From NCBI GenBank assembly GCA_933228675.1, contig OW121741.1, forward strand, positions 131,329,290 through 131,393,289: a DNA stretch of 64,000 nt, read 5' to 3'. Each line of letters begins with the position of its first letter. Position 1 is the first letter of the stretch. Below the pieces are notes generated by a model that saw only the letters and a program-made list of their open reading frames with translations, did no database searches and was not told the DNA's origin. The translations under genes and the position numbers were made by a program. This document shows, in pieces, positions 26,446 to 38,447 of the stretch. This stretch comes from Stomorhina lunata. Taxonomy: Eukaryota > Arthropoda > Insecta > Diptera > Rhiniidae.

Positions 26446-29400
26446 ATGATGGCTACTGCTGCACAACAACAACACCAACAGCTTCAGCAGCAACAACATT
26501 CCAAAGAATTTAAAACAAATGTTATGAATAATGATGATAATAATATTGTTGCTGATGCAGCAGCAGCAACAACAACATCGGCATCAGCATCAGGAACATC
26601 TACGACTTTAGCCGATTTTAGTGGCATGCTCTCGACCACTTCAGCTTCTATAGAAAAATCTTTGGCGACCATGGAATTGCAATATTTTAAGGCCGTCTCG
26701 CTGTATCGACGTCGAAATTATGAAAAATGTGTTGAGGTGTGTAATGCAATGTTGCAAGCAGGTCACGAAAATAATGTCCAAATGTTTAATACTCCACCGG
26801 ATGAAGAAGAGGAGGAAAATGTTAATAGTGGTGGTGTCGGTGGTGGAGGAGCTGGTGCAGAGGAAACATTATTAAACAATAGTTATGGTAGTGGTGGTGC
26901 TGGTGGTGGTAGTGCCGGTATAAGTAACAACAGTAGCATTCAAAGATACAGTAGCAATTTGCAACGGATGGCCGTCAGGCAGGGTGGACGCCAACGTGGC
27001 ATTTATGGCAACAATGTTTCATCTGCCTCCTCGTCGTCGTTGTCTGCAAATGGTGGAATGAATAATTCTACATCGTCATCGTCGTCAATGTTTAGCCTGA
27101 TGCCCACGTGGATGATGGAAGGCGTTTGGCAATTAAAAATGCGCGCACTTACGCAACGCATCTATATTGATGACTTGGAAACCAATGATGCAGATGATGC
27201 CGGTAAGTGAATCTGTTCTTTATGCTTTGGCTTGGCTTCTTCTTCTTCTTAATGGCTGGATGGATGGATGTATGTAAAGTGCTTTAAGTTGCTGTTTTTA
27301 AGTGTTTTCATTTATAATTTGTAAGGAGTCACTTAAGTGTCTTAAGGGACTTAAATAGGGAGAGTTTTTGGTGGGGAATTAATTGTTGCTTAAGGGACAA
27401 AATAGAAACACTCAGAAAAATTATGGCTTCTTTTCGTCAATTTTAAGCAGAAATATTTTCTATAGAAAAAAGAAAAATTTTTATAGCGAAAAATTTTCTC
27501 TAGAAAAATTTTTCTAACAAAAAATTTTCTATAGAAAATTTGTATACCGAAAAATTTTCTATAGAAAAATTTGTATACCGAAAATTTTTCTATAGAAAAA
27601 TTTTTGTATCGAAAATTTTTCTATAGAAAAATTTTTGTATCGAAAATTTTTCTATAGAAAAATTTTTGTATTGAAAATTTTTCTATACAAAAATTTTTGT
27701 ATAGAAAATTTTTATATCGAAAATTTTTGTATAGAAAAATTTTTATATCGAAAATTTTTCTATAGAAAAATTTTTATATCGAAAATTTTTGTATAGAAAA
27801 ATTTTTATATCGAAAATTTTTCTATAGAAAAATTTTTATATCGAAAATTTTTCTATAGAAAAATTTTTATATCGAAAATTTTTCTATAGAAAAATTTTTA
27901 TATCGAAAATTTTTCTATAGAAAAATTTTTATATCGAAAATTTTTCTATAGAAAAATTTTTATATCGAAAACTTTTCTATAGAAAAATTTTTATATCGAA
28001 AATTTTTCTATAGAAAAATTTTTATATCGAAAATTTTTCTATAGAAAAATTTTTATATCGAAAATTATTCTATAGAAAAATTTTTATATCGAAAATTTTT
28101 CTATAGAAAAATGTTCATATCGAAAATTTTTCTATAGAAAAATTTTTATATCGAAAATTTTTCTATAGAAAAATTTTTATATCGAAAATTTTTCTTAGAA
28201 AAATGTTTATATTGAAAATTTTTCTATAGAAAAATTTTTATATCGACAATTTTTCTATGGAAAAATTTTTATATCGAAAATTTTTCTATAGAAAAATTTT
28301 TATATCGAAAATTTTTCTATAGAAAAATTTTTATATCGAAAATTTTTCTATAGAAAAATTTTTATATCGAAAATTTTTCTATAGAAAAATTTTTATATCG
28401 AAAATTTTTCTATAGAAAAATTTTTATATCGAAAATTTTTCTATAGAAAAATTTTTATATCGAAAATTTTTCTATAGAAAAATTTTTATATCGAAAATTT
28501 TTCTATAGAAAAATTTTTATATCGAAAATTTTTCTATAGAAAAATTTTTATATCGAAAATTTTTCTATAGAAAAATTTTTATATCGAAAATTTTTCTATA
28601 GAAAAATTTTTATATCGAAAATTTTTCTATAGAAAAATTTTTATATCGAAAATTTTTCTATAGAAAAATTTTTATATCGATAATTTTTCTATAGAAAAAT
28701 TTTTATATCGAAAATTTTTCTATAGAAAAATTTTTATATCGAACATTTTTCTATAGAAAAATTTTTATATCGAACATTTTTCTATAGAAAAATTTTTATA
28801 TCGAACATTTTTCTATAGAAAAATTTTTATATCGAAAATTTTTCTATAGAAAAATCGAAAATTTTAGTATAGAAAAATTTTCATATCAAAAATTTTTGTA
28901 TAGAAAAATTTTTATATCGAAAATTTTTCTGAAGAAAAATTTTTGTATCGAAAAATTTTATAGAAAAATTTGTATATCAAAAAATTTTATAGAAAAATTT
29001 TTATATCAAAAGTTTTCTATAGAAAATTTTTTACATTGAACAATTTTTATAGAAAAATTTTTATATCGAAAAATTTTCTATAGAAAAATGTTTGTATCGA
29101 AAAATTTTCTATAGAAACATTTTTATATTGAAAACTTTTCTATTGAAAAATTTGTGTAACGAAAAACTTTTATATCGAAAAATTTTCTATAGAAAAATGT
29201 TTATATCGAAAAATTTTATAGAAAAATTTTTATATATATATTATATATATATATTTTTACCGAAAATTTTCTATATAAAAGTTTTTATATCAAAAAATTG
29301 TTTATAATAAATTTGAAATATTTTTTATAGAAAATGTTTTATATTGAAAAATTTTCTATAGAAAATGTTTTATATTGAAAAATTTCTTATAAAAAAATTT

Positions 29401-32400
29401 TTATATTGAAAAATTTTTTATAGAAAATTTTTTATATTGAAAAATTTTTTATAGAAAAATTTTTATATTGAAAATTTTTTTATAGAAAAATTTTTATATC
29501 GTAAAATTATATATAGAAAAATTTTAATATCGAACAATTTTCTATAGAAAACTTATTGTATATCGAAAAATTTTTTATAGAAAAATTTATATATCAAACA
29601 ATTTCGCTCTAAACATGCTACAGTGACCAAGTGTATTTATCGGTATGAATCCGGCTCGAATGACCAACACATATAACTATTAGCCTAATTGAAATTTGTC
29701 CCAAAATATATTTTATCACAAACATTTATCTACTTCTCTACATAAATTATGTTTTTTTTTTTAATTTTACCAAATCATTTAAGAAACTCATAAACAATTT
29801 AACTAATATTAAATTATGATCAGATTCAAGAAGAAAATCCTATTTTAATGTGAAAATATTACCACCAATAACTTCACATCATCCAACATAAAAAACAGCT
29901 CTAAAATAGAAATTCTAAGCACAGAATCAAAAGAAAAAGAAACGACATCTTTATAACAAAATCTGGAAGCAAAAATAAAAAATAATAATGAAAAAAAAAC
30001 CTAAATCCAAAATGGTCAAAGCACCTCAAATAACAAATCTAAGAAGTCATCTCGGACTTCTCGTTGAGAACTTACCTGGACAACAACAAAAACTCCATAA
30101 TACTATTTTTTATGTTTGAAAAAGCAAAAGAAAAAAACTGAAACCACAGAGTAATAGAATCTCTACTATGTTGTAACTTAGAATGCAACAAGATGGAAAA
30201 AAATAGCCCCAACATCAATCGGCCGGTACATTGTAACTATTCGGGCGAATTACTTTAACAGCTCAACATCTACTATACGAGGGAAGTAGTAGAAGAGACA
30301 CAAAAATAACTATTTATGTTGAAACACTTCAACTTAATTATGATGATAAATATATAAACCTTAACCTCAACAAGAATTTAATCCAACAATGTGACCGACA
30401 TTCCTTGTAATAATATGCAGCAGAGCTTTGGACGCAGCAGAAGAAAAGAATTTTCAAATAAAATTTCATCTTAAGAAAATATCAAAAAGTTTGTGTGTTT
30501 GTTTCGGCTCTTTCCTTGTTGCCTACTTCTACTTCTTTCTTTCGTTCGTTCGTTCGCTTGTTTGCTTCAGCTTCTTCTTTAGCTGCTTGCTACATCATCT
30601 TATTTTTCTTAACCACATTACAACAACCGCCGTCTTCTTCTTTATGATATTGTTGGACGATGTCGGTGTATAAAGCTGAAAGTGGACAGCTATGGGGTTG
30701 TATGAACGAGCATATGAATGCAACAGCTTTGCCGCACTATGGGTCAGGAACCATAATCTTACGGTAAAAAATTTGTTTGCTAAACGATCCTGAATTCATG
30801 GGTAACAAGTGAATCTGTCTAAGTAAAGTTTTTGTTATTTTAACTGCGATATTAACTTGGTCGAAATTTTGATATTACCAAATCGTTTCAGTACAAAGAA
30901 TCGACGTAGGACCGCCAAGTATTGCAATTTACTTTGATTATTCCCATTTATTATTAGAAGTGCAAAAGCATTTCACGACAAAATAGGACAGAGTTGCATC
31001 GGTTCATTCTTATGTTCATTTGATTTGTCTTAGAGTATACGGATCTATTCAGAATCACTTCCTAAGTTGAGTTAATGTTGTTCTGTCTTTCCAATTAAAC
31101 TTGTAATCAAATTAAATTTTATAGATATTATTAGGACCATAACTATTGAAATTGGTCCATTATTACAGTTACCTCTATACAAAATACTGAACCATATTTC
31201 GCAGTAGCTTCCTTGCAAAACCTACTCCCAAAAGTTCCTAAAATGGGAAAAAAGGTACCGGATCTTCTACACAGACAAAACATGAATGAATTATTTAATA
31301 GAGATCTCGAAACCGATTCTAAATGCGGTCGTGAAGGGTCGACTTTAATGTACGCAAAACTCGGAGTTGTATGCTTACGCAGTTCATGTTACTTCATCTT
31401 TTTCCATGGATGGCGTAAATATTCAGAAATCAGACGTTCTTGATGTCTTGAGCAGGTGAATTCAATGTAATGTCCTTTAAAGTGTCGAAAGAAGCATTGA
31501 AGTGCCTCGGTTAAAACGGTTTAAGAGATACTTACTGGAAACTACTGAAATAGGTTATTACAGATACCTCCGTACTGAATATTGAACCCTATTTAGTTGT
31601 AGCTTCCATACAAAACCTACTCCTTAAAGTCGCAGTCAAAAATGCGACAAAATATACCGGATCTTTTACAGATTGTGGCTATGAGGCAAAATATAAATGA
31701 ATCATTTAATAGAGATCTCGAAACCGTTTCTATATTGGGTCGTGCGAATAGAGTTAACTTTAATGTACACAAAACTCGGGGTTGTATGCTTACGCATAAA
31801 CGCATCGTAGTTCATGTTACTTTATCTTTTTCTGTGGATGGCGTAAATATTCAGGAATCAGACGTTCTTGATGTTTTGGGTATGAGAATTCAATGTAATG
31901 TCCGTTAAAGTGCCGAAAGAAGCATTGAAGTGCCTCGGTTTTCTAAAACGATACTTCACTCCAGCTGATCTCCTCAAAATCTAAACCACCTATATCCGAG
32001 CAAAAATGGGATGCAACTCTTATGAATGGATTGGTGCTTAAAATCCTATATTGGAGCTTCTCGAATACGTACAGGAAGTGCGAAAGTGCTCATCGGTGCT
32101 GTGCCCAATGCTATTGACTCACTCGAGCACCGCCGTGGGTTCTGTCACTCTGAGGCATTCAAGTGCCTCGGTTTTCTAAAACGGTTTAAGAGGTTCTTTA
32201 CTCCAGCTGATCTCCTTAAAATCTACACTATCTAAATCCAATAAAAATCGAATACAACACTCATGTATGGGTTGGTGCTTCAAAGTTTATTTTGAAACTT
32301 CTCGACTGCGTACAAGAAAGGGCGAAAGTGCTTATCGGTGGGGTATCCAACTTTCTTGATTTACTGGATCACCGCCGCTATATGGTTTGTGTCACACTGT

Positions 32401-35400
32401 TCTATCGGTACTACTTTGGATTGTGTTCTAATGAATCAGGGTCTCGTTCCCAAAACACGAACATTCTTGCCCAACACTCGTCAATCTGTTAGTTCACATG
32501 CATTTGGACCGAACAATACACTATAGAAAAAATTTGTTCTTTAGCCGTTTAGTACGTATGTTTAACTCACTCCCAGAAGAAGTTTTTCCTGACAGTTGCA
32601 ATTTAGGAAAATTGGAATCTAATGTCCACAAACACTATTCCCTCTATCCTCCTTCCCACATCCTAATTTCCCAGTTCCAATACATTGCATAGCATAACTA
32701 ACTAGTCATCCTCTGAGCGCTGGTCCAAATAAAATAAAATAAAATTAACCTAACTCTCATATAACCCCCCAAGGCCGGAATGTGAACGATCACAAGTCTC
32801 TGTATACGATAGTTCACTAGTTGGTGTTCCTTAATGTTAGGAAATCCATAGCCATTCTCAACATCATCTCCTTAATTGCGTTTGGATATCGGAAAATATA
32901 AGTTCTAGTCTACGGAGGTGATCATTCACAAGAAAATGCTTTTAACATTTAGGAAATTTAATAATTTCTAGACGTAGGCTATTTATGTGTCCTCAAAAAT
33001 GATGATGGCATTAAATGGTCATCATTTCTGTTTCAGACCTTATCGAAGCCACATCTTTCCCGATGCTGCATTTTCTATCGATTTCAGTATACCTATGCCT
33101 TTGACATACCAAAGTTAAGTAGCACGTTTTAAAATTGTCGATACCTCGACAAACAAGTGGAGTATTGGAAGTAATCACAAAGACTCAAACCTATGTCATA
33201 GATCCATCATTGACCACGCCCATAATCATTCTCTGAAAGTCAAATTAAATGCTGCGACACTCAAGATATTTCAAAATATTTATAGTGGATTTGTGGTTAT
33301 TCTGTTGCCACAAGATCTTGTTCCCAATTTGAAATTTAGATTCCACAAACGCCCATTTTATATATAAGCTTTTCGGAACCACTTGAGAAATTCTACTTAT
33401 CCATGTAGTTCACTTTTTAAAGTTTTGCAATTGAGGGTACCAATTTTTATCATAGATTAATCAGCTGTGAGTGTATGGAAATCTAAATCATGTTATGCTT
33501 CTAATATTTCATTACATTAAGAATAGAGCAATGGGTGATGTAGGGGTTGTTGGAAACCAAGCAACTGTTCTTCTTCTTCTGTTATCCTTGACTCCCAGTG
33601 GGGCATAGGTTCTCTATGTTCCATATGCAACTGTTCTGATTGATCTTAACTTGGCAAGCCCAGACTTATCTGGGTTATCCTTTATTTCAACTATGGACAC
33701 TGACCTCCTAGTGGTATCACCCGGAAAACTACATTTACACCCGTTAATGTAGTGAGCTAACATCTATCGCAAGTTCTGCCATAAGAACTTTAAAAATATG
33801 GATTGGGACGTCAAGCTAGTAACCCACTCCTGGAAAAAACAATTACTATGAAAAAGCTAAAATTAGAATAAAAACTGACGCCTAATGTAAGAAGAGGATG
33901 TCCGAAACTTCTATGGAAAGACCAAGTAGAAGAAAATCGTTCGAAGCTTGTCCTACGAAATTGGGAAATAGCGCCTAAGATCGAAGCGCATGGAATGCTA
34001 AAACATGCTCGGCCTTTGACCTCAACAGGTTGTTAATATATGCCATTTAAGTAAGCAAGAGAATAAAGCTAGGCTTCTTCTGGATAGTTTTTTTTTTTTT
34101 TTTTAATTTAGGACCAGCACTCAGGGGATGACCCCTACTTATGCAATGCATTGTGTTGGAACTAGGAAAATAGGTTACGGGAAGGAGGATAGATGGAGTA
34201 GTGTTTATGGACATTTGATTTGAATTTACCTATATTGCAACTGGCAGGAAAAATTTCTGCGGGAAGCGAATTCCACATACGAACTGTACGACTAAAGAAC
34301 GAATTTTCTCTGTAGTGTGTTGTTCGGTCTACCGGCCAATCGACCACGAAGGAATGTGCTCTAGCAGAATGACGTGTGTTGCGTAAAAAAGTTCGAGTTT
34401 CGGGAACGAGTTCCCTGATTTCGTTAGAGCACATTCAAAAGTAGTAACGATAGAACAGTGAATCAATAAAGTTGGATACCCTACTGTCACTTTGAAACAC
34501 CGGCCCATACATGAGAGTTGTATTCCATTTTCGGTCGGATGTAGGTGGTGTAAATAGTAAGGAGATCAGAAGAAGTGAAGTATCTCTTACACCGTTTTAG
34601 AAAACCGAGGCACTTGAATGCTTCTTTCGACACTTGAAAGATATGCTTTGTCCAACGCACATCACATTGAATTCTCATGCCTAGAACATCAAAAGCATCT
34701 GATTCCTCAATATGTACACCACCCATTAATACAGATGACGTAACATGATTTGCCGTGCGTTTATGCGTAAGCGTACAACATTGAGTTTTCCGTTTTTTTC
34801 TGGATAGTTACTAGTCAAAATTTTGATCTTACAAATATTTATTATTACAGGATGAAAAAGCTTGTGTTCAGGAAAAAGTTTCCTGACTTCATTGAAGTAA
34901 TGCTGATAAAAAGCTGATTATTAATGAATAAAAGAGACTTTTCAAAGAAAGTTTAGGTTTAGAAAGGAGTTGCCTTATTATTGATTAAGTACTGAGATGC
35001 AAACAACATTGCAAGGGTGCTCCAGTGAATCAAACGAGTGAACTAGGATGAAATTGGCGTTTATAAGTCAAAAATATTGATAGTAGATATATACGATTAA
35101 TCTAGCCACCAGATCTTGTTCCAAATTTGAAATTTGGAAATATATAAAATAAAAGCGTTAAACTTGTCTCCATCAATTACATAAAGGCCCATAATTGAAT
35201 TTTGGTCTCATATTTTAAAACTTTACCTCCTCTCCATCTAACATTTTCTAGGAATTTTACTTACAACTTTATCTATAGTCTTATTAGCAGAAAGAAAGTT
35301 TGAAAAGTATGCACCCCCTGTAAAAGAACAGGCAGCAGTTTAACTACATAAAACCCTAATCATTCAACAAAAGCCTCCTAAACCATTGTGCACATCTAGT

Positions 35401-37726
35401 AAGTGCATTGAAGATGATCATCATGATCATGCTGTAAGAAGATGGACACAAAAAAATATTATTAAAAAAAAATAAAAAGTGAATATAAAAAATAAAGGTT
35501 TAAGGCACGCATCCAAAACTATGTACATATTTAAGCTCATAGTATCTTGTTTAGTACTGCCCACATTCCATTGTGTTCAATCACCTTGAATACTTGGATA
35601 TCTTAAAGGTTTTTTTTTTTTTGCTGTAGCTTTACACGAAAACAAAACAACAAAATAAGTTTGGATTTTTCCTTTTTTTTTTTGTAAATGTAAAAATATG
35701 TAAGAGCCTAGAGTGAGGGATTGAAAATTCTTTTTTAAATTCCAGTAAACGAGGAAGTGGAATTTGAGCGTATTGCCACAACAGCCAGACCAGGAACATC
35801 AATTAAGACGGCATTTGTTCCGAGACCCAGTACAAGTACTTTGAGAGGTTCTACCGCTTCGAGTTTATATCAGAGCAGATCTTTGGGTACAGCTGAAAGT
35901 GTTAATAGAAGTAGATTAACCTCAGGAATGTCCAGACCAACATCTGGAATGGTATTTATATTAATTCTCTTAATGTTTACAATACTTTTAATCTTAAAAT
36001 TTCTTTTTCTAGGCCCGTCTTGGCACTAGTGGCCTCAGTCGCCCAGGCTCCTCTTTAGGCAGCCGTCCCGCCTCACGTTGTGGCACTGCCTCACGTGTTA
36101 GAGCCTCTTCAGCAGCTGCTTTTAATATAGGAGACTCTACGGCACCCTTATATCAAGCCTCCCGCTTAAATCCCACCATCTATGCCGAGCGTAAAGTCTT
36201 AGTTAAAGCTCTCTTTCAATTTCTCTACTATCACGAAGCTGATGTTTTGAAAGCATACTCCTTGTGTGAAGCTGTCATGGAGGTTCACAAGCAAAAACGA
36301 GGCTCTTCGGCCTCTCTACGCTCCCTGGCCAGTTGTGATGAATGGTGGTGGCAACAGCAAATGGGTCGCTGTCTTTTGGCCTTAAAATATCCTAGAAAAG
36401 CTGAATCGTTTTTACAACTTTCACTAACGTCATTTCCACATCCGGATACATATGTTTTGCTTTCACGTTTGTATCAACGTCTCGAGCAGCCGGAAAAGGC
36501 CATGGATTTAATACAGACTGCCGTGGATAAACATCCATTTGATGTTACTTTCCGCATAGAACAGGGTCGTTTGTTAGATGACATGTCTAAGGGGGAAGAT
36601 GCCATGCAAATGTATCGTTTGATCTCGAAGTTGAATCCGATAAATGTGGAAGCTTTGGCTTGTATTGCCTTGAATTACTTTTATGACAATAATCCGGAAA
36701 TGGCGTTGATGTATTATAGGTAATTAGAGCCGTTTTTATTCAAATCCTTCCAAAGCCCGATTTCCGTTAACCACAAATTTGTTAAAATTGGTTCGAAGTT
36801 TTCCCTACCGATTTCGTTGTTTATGGAAATTTGGCTTTGGGCATAATAATTTTGCGATTGTTACCAGTTGAATATTGATCATGGATCATGAAATAAATAT
36901 GGATCATAATATAATCATCATGGATCATGATATTTTGATTATAGGTCATGAAATATTGATCATGGATCATGAAATAATAATCATGGATCACGAAATAATG
37001 ATCATTGATCATGAAATAATGATCATGGATCATGAAATAATAATCATAGATCTGAAATATTAATCAGGGATCTTTAAATGATCATTAATCCTGAAATAAT
37101 GACTATGGATCATCAAAAAAGATCATGGATCATGAATTATTGATCATGGATCACAAAATATTGATCAGGGATCGTTAAAATAATTATCATTAATCCTGGA
37201 ATAATGACCATGAAAAATAATCATGGCTTATTAAATATTAAGGCACTTAAATTTCTTATCTTCCAGGCGCATACTCGCTTTGGGCATTCATTCCGCCGAG
37301 TTATACTGTAACATTGCCTTATGCTGCCTCTATGGCGGTCAAATCGATCTTGTCCTACCCTGTTTCCAAAGAGCTTTATCAGCAGCCAAGTCTCCGGAAC
37401 AAAAAGCCGATATCTGGTATAATCTCAGTTTTGTGGCCATTGTAAGTAACTCACTCCAAATATCACAAAAAACTTTGAAACGTTCCAAAAATCAACATTA
37501 ATTTCAGACTACGGGTGACTTTAACTTGGCCAAACGTTGCCTTCAACTTTGTCTTACATCTGATGCCCGTAATGGAGCCGCTTTGAATAATATGGCCGTC
37601 TTGGCTGCTTATACAGGCGATGTTTTGAAAGCCAAATCGTACCTAACTGCCGCCAAGGATGTTTTAGTGGAATCAGTGGAGATCGAGAGTAATTTGAAGT
37701 ACATGAACGATCATTATAAACTTTGA
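26446..37726 (+). CDS. BBS8: BBS8/TTC8, BBSome TPR subunit, five coding exons
   Basis: Exons inferred at 26446-27202, 35746-35951, 36013-36719, 37267-37441 and 37508-37726. All introns are GT-AG, the frame is kept, and the product is 687 residues. BBS8 is a subunit of the BBSome, which moves membrane proteins in cilia. Conserved landmarks, compared with TTC8 from memory: FKAVSLYRRRNYEKCVEVCNAML (residues 81-103), WQLKMRALTQRIYIDD (228-243), RPGTS after the exon 1-2 junction, a run of RPGS/RPTS-type repeats, DEWWWQQQMGRC, ALACIALNYFYDN, YYRRILALGIHSAELYCNIALCCLYGG, then tandem TPR helices to the end. Oddities: the fly protein has a Q/N/A-rich N-terminus and a G/S/E-rich insert (about 105-220) splitting the first conserved helical segment from the second. 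Intron 1 (8.5 kb) holds a minisatellite and LINE debris. An X-box lies upstream. The identification is firm. Exon 1 borders rest on splice consensus and frame. Confidence 0.93.
27440..29600. repeat. 31-bp minisatellite block I (tag ATATCG) in BBS8 intron 1
   Basis: About 70 units of 31 bp: core TTTTTCTATAGAAAAATTTT plus tag ATATCG, almost uniform between 27830 and 28740, degenerate at both ends. The whole array lies inside BBS8 intron 1, so it would be present in the primary transcript. Frames inside it, such as 29092-29307, are composition artefacts. Confidence 0.95.
29601..31134. other. Unique part of BBS8 intron 1
   Basis: Non-repetitive except a short CTTTCGTTCGTTCG run around 30535-30570. 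The frame at 30428-30673 is pyrimidine-rich with no recognised similarity. No exon with both splice sites and a BBS8-like frame was found here. Confidence 0.5.
31135..32745 (+). mobile_element. Rearranged LINE reverse-transcriptase remnant (Jockey/CR1-like)
   Basis: Broken frames carry the C-terminal thumb and tail region typical of insect non-LTR elements, e.g. VDGVNIQESDVLDVLGMRIQ and LKRFKRFFTPADLLKIYT, then VRMFNSLPEEVFPDS near 32540-32590. The order is scrambled: two diverged copies of one segment (about 31160-31480 and 31555-31905), then two partial copies of the next (about 31920-32010 and 32140-32290). The 3' end is a short AAATA-type tail at about 32728-32745 preceded by CATCCTCTGAGCGCTGGTCC, which matches the tail of the minus-strand LINE at 34107-34130. 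Stops and frameshifts throughout; dead. Confidence 0.8.
32746..33535. other. Intronic sequence, nothing recognised
   Basis: Moderately AT-rich, no open frame of interest. It may be old transposon sequence, but no diagnostic motif was seen. Confidence 0.4.
33536..33785 (-). repeat. Dispersed repeat fragment, family also at 53450-53665
   Basis: Its reverse complement matches 53530-53660: CGGGTGATACCA, then AGGAGG, TGTCCA, AGTTGA, GGAT(G/A)ACCCAGATAAG, GGGCTT, CCAAGTTAAGA. A third, shorter piece (TTATCCTTGACTCCCAG followed by GAGCATAGGG) is at 44164-44195. The family is unnamed here; it is probably part of a retroelement, given the LINE fragments beside it. Confidence 0.55.
33870..34056 (+). 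mobile_element. Decayed LINE C-terminal fragment (second family)
   Basis: Translation in two frames gives RRGCPKLLWKDQVEENRSKL, VLRNWEIA and DRSAWN. This corresponds to the GRPKxRWxDxVxxDLxxLGxxNWxxxAxDRxxW pattern common at the C-terminus of many insect non-LTR retrotransposon polyproteins. A frameshift and stops are present. It is a different family from the neighbouring Jockey/CR1-like remnants. Confidence 0.6.
34078..34809 (-). mobile_element. 5'-truncated LINE insertion with 12-bp target duplication
   Basis: A minus-strand fragment bounded by TTCTGGATAGTT at 34078-34089 and again at 34798-34809. The poly-A tail appears as a T-run at 34088-34106. Two frames, 34726-34487 and 34434-34162, hold the reverse transcriptase C-terminal region (LGFLKRCKRYFTSSDLLTIY, YIRPKMEYNSHVWAG, then VRMWNSLPAEIFP) separated by a frameshift. 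It is the same family as 31135-32745. The exact duplication and the tail show a retrotransposition event in the opposite orientation to the host gene. Confidence 0.85.
34810..35745. other. 3' part of BBS8 intron 1
   Basis: Unique AT-rich intron sequence ending in the acceptor TTTTTTAAATTCCAG at 35745. No other feature supported. Confidence 0.5.
36875..37235. repeat. GATCATG-rich intronic tandem repeat
   Basis: Degenerate units of about 21 bp built from ATGATCATGGATCATGAAAT within BBS8 intron 3 (36720-37266). Each unit contains the palindromes GATC and CATG in series. Frames read through both strands here (36821-37033 minus, 36875-37063 plus) are artefacts of the repeat. Confidence 0.8.
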
Positions 37727-37770
37727 GGAGGATCAGAGGCTTCGAAAATTTTTAAAGTTTGTTGGTTTTT

Positions 37771-37776
37771 AATAAA
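37771..37776 (+). terminator. BBS8 polyadenylation signal
   Basis: AATAAA lies 45 bp after the stop codon of BBS8 and is followed by a T/GT-rich stretch (GTTTTAAGTGTTTGTG), as expected of a cleavage site. Confidence 0.7.
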
Positions 37777-38447
37777 ATATTCAATTGTTTTAAGTGTTTG
37801 TGATTTTCTTAATTATTTTTATTTTAAACTTCAAAACGTGAATCTTCTAAAACAGACAAAACTCTTGTGGTACTTCTCTCTAGTATTACTTCTTAAGCCC
37901 AGACCTAAACGTTCGGTTTGTGATCAAATGAGTTCATGGTCCTTCGAACCAGATTCTGGATTCCGATGCTAAAATTTAGTAGCTATTATTCAAAAAGAAG
38001 AAAGTATTAAAAGCAATTTTCTATAATAATGCTTTTTAAACAAAGAATATTTAAATCTTAAATCCAGACCCAATCATTCCCGCGATGGCCGGTTCCACGT
38101 ACCGGAATGACCCGAGGTTTTTCGGCCAAGGGCTGTCAACTCAGCAACAACATATTTACAACAACATATTCGGTTTATAAAAAAAATAAGTTTACGGTCC
38201 ATCGAACCAGATTCTGGATTACAATGTTAGAATTTAATAGATATTATTCTTAATATAGGCATCACAGAAGTCAAAAATATGAAAATGAAAAATATATGAA
38301 TCTATTTCCATTCATTCACAAACTACTAATACAAGAGCAATAATACCAAAGGAATCCAAAATTCCTCGATTTCGGCAATAACATTAGAACTTTACTGTTA
38401 AATACTTCCAAAATTTAATATTTCACTTAATCGTAGCACAACTTTAT
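37777..38447. other. Convergent BBS8/ARL16 intergenic region with direct repeat
   Basis: Contains two diverged 61-bp direct copies at 37931-37991 and 38189-38249 that share CGAACCAGATTCTGGATT. Between them, GTACCGGAATGAC with its surroundings (38066-38120) resembles 46270-46330. These look like remnants of a dispersed repeat. No coding frame. Confidence 0.5.

Noticed and set aside
26484..26672. Minus-strand frame opposite BBS8 exon 1
   Set aside because: Antisense shadow of the Q/A/S-rich coding exon.
29092..29307. 71-codon plus frame at the end of block I
   Set aside because: It lies wholly within degenerate minisatellite units and repeats K-F-Y motifs.
32515..32535. CTATAGAAAAAATTTG inside the LINE remnant as a minisatellite core
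   Set aside because: It aligns with the ordinary LINE coding sequence for THYRKN; the resemblance comes from point changes.
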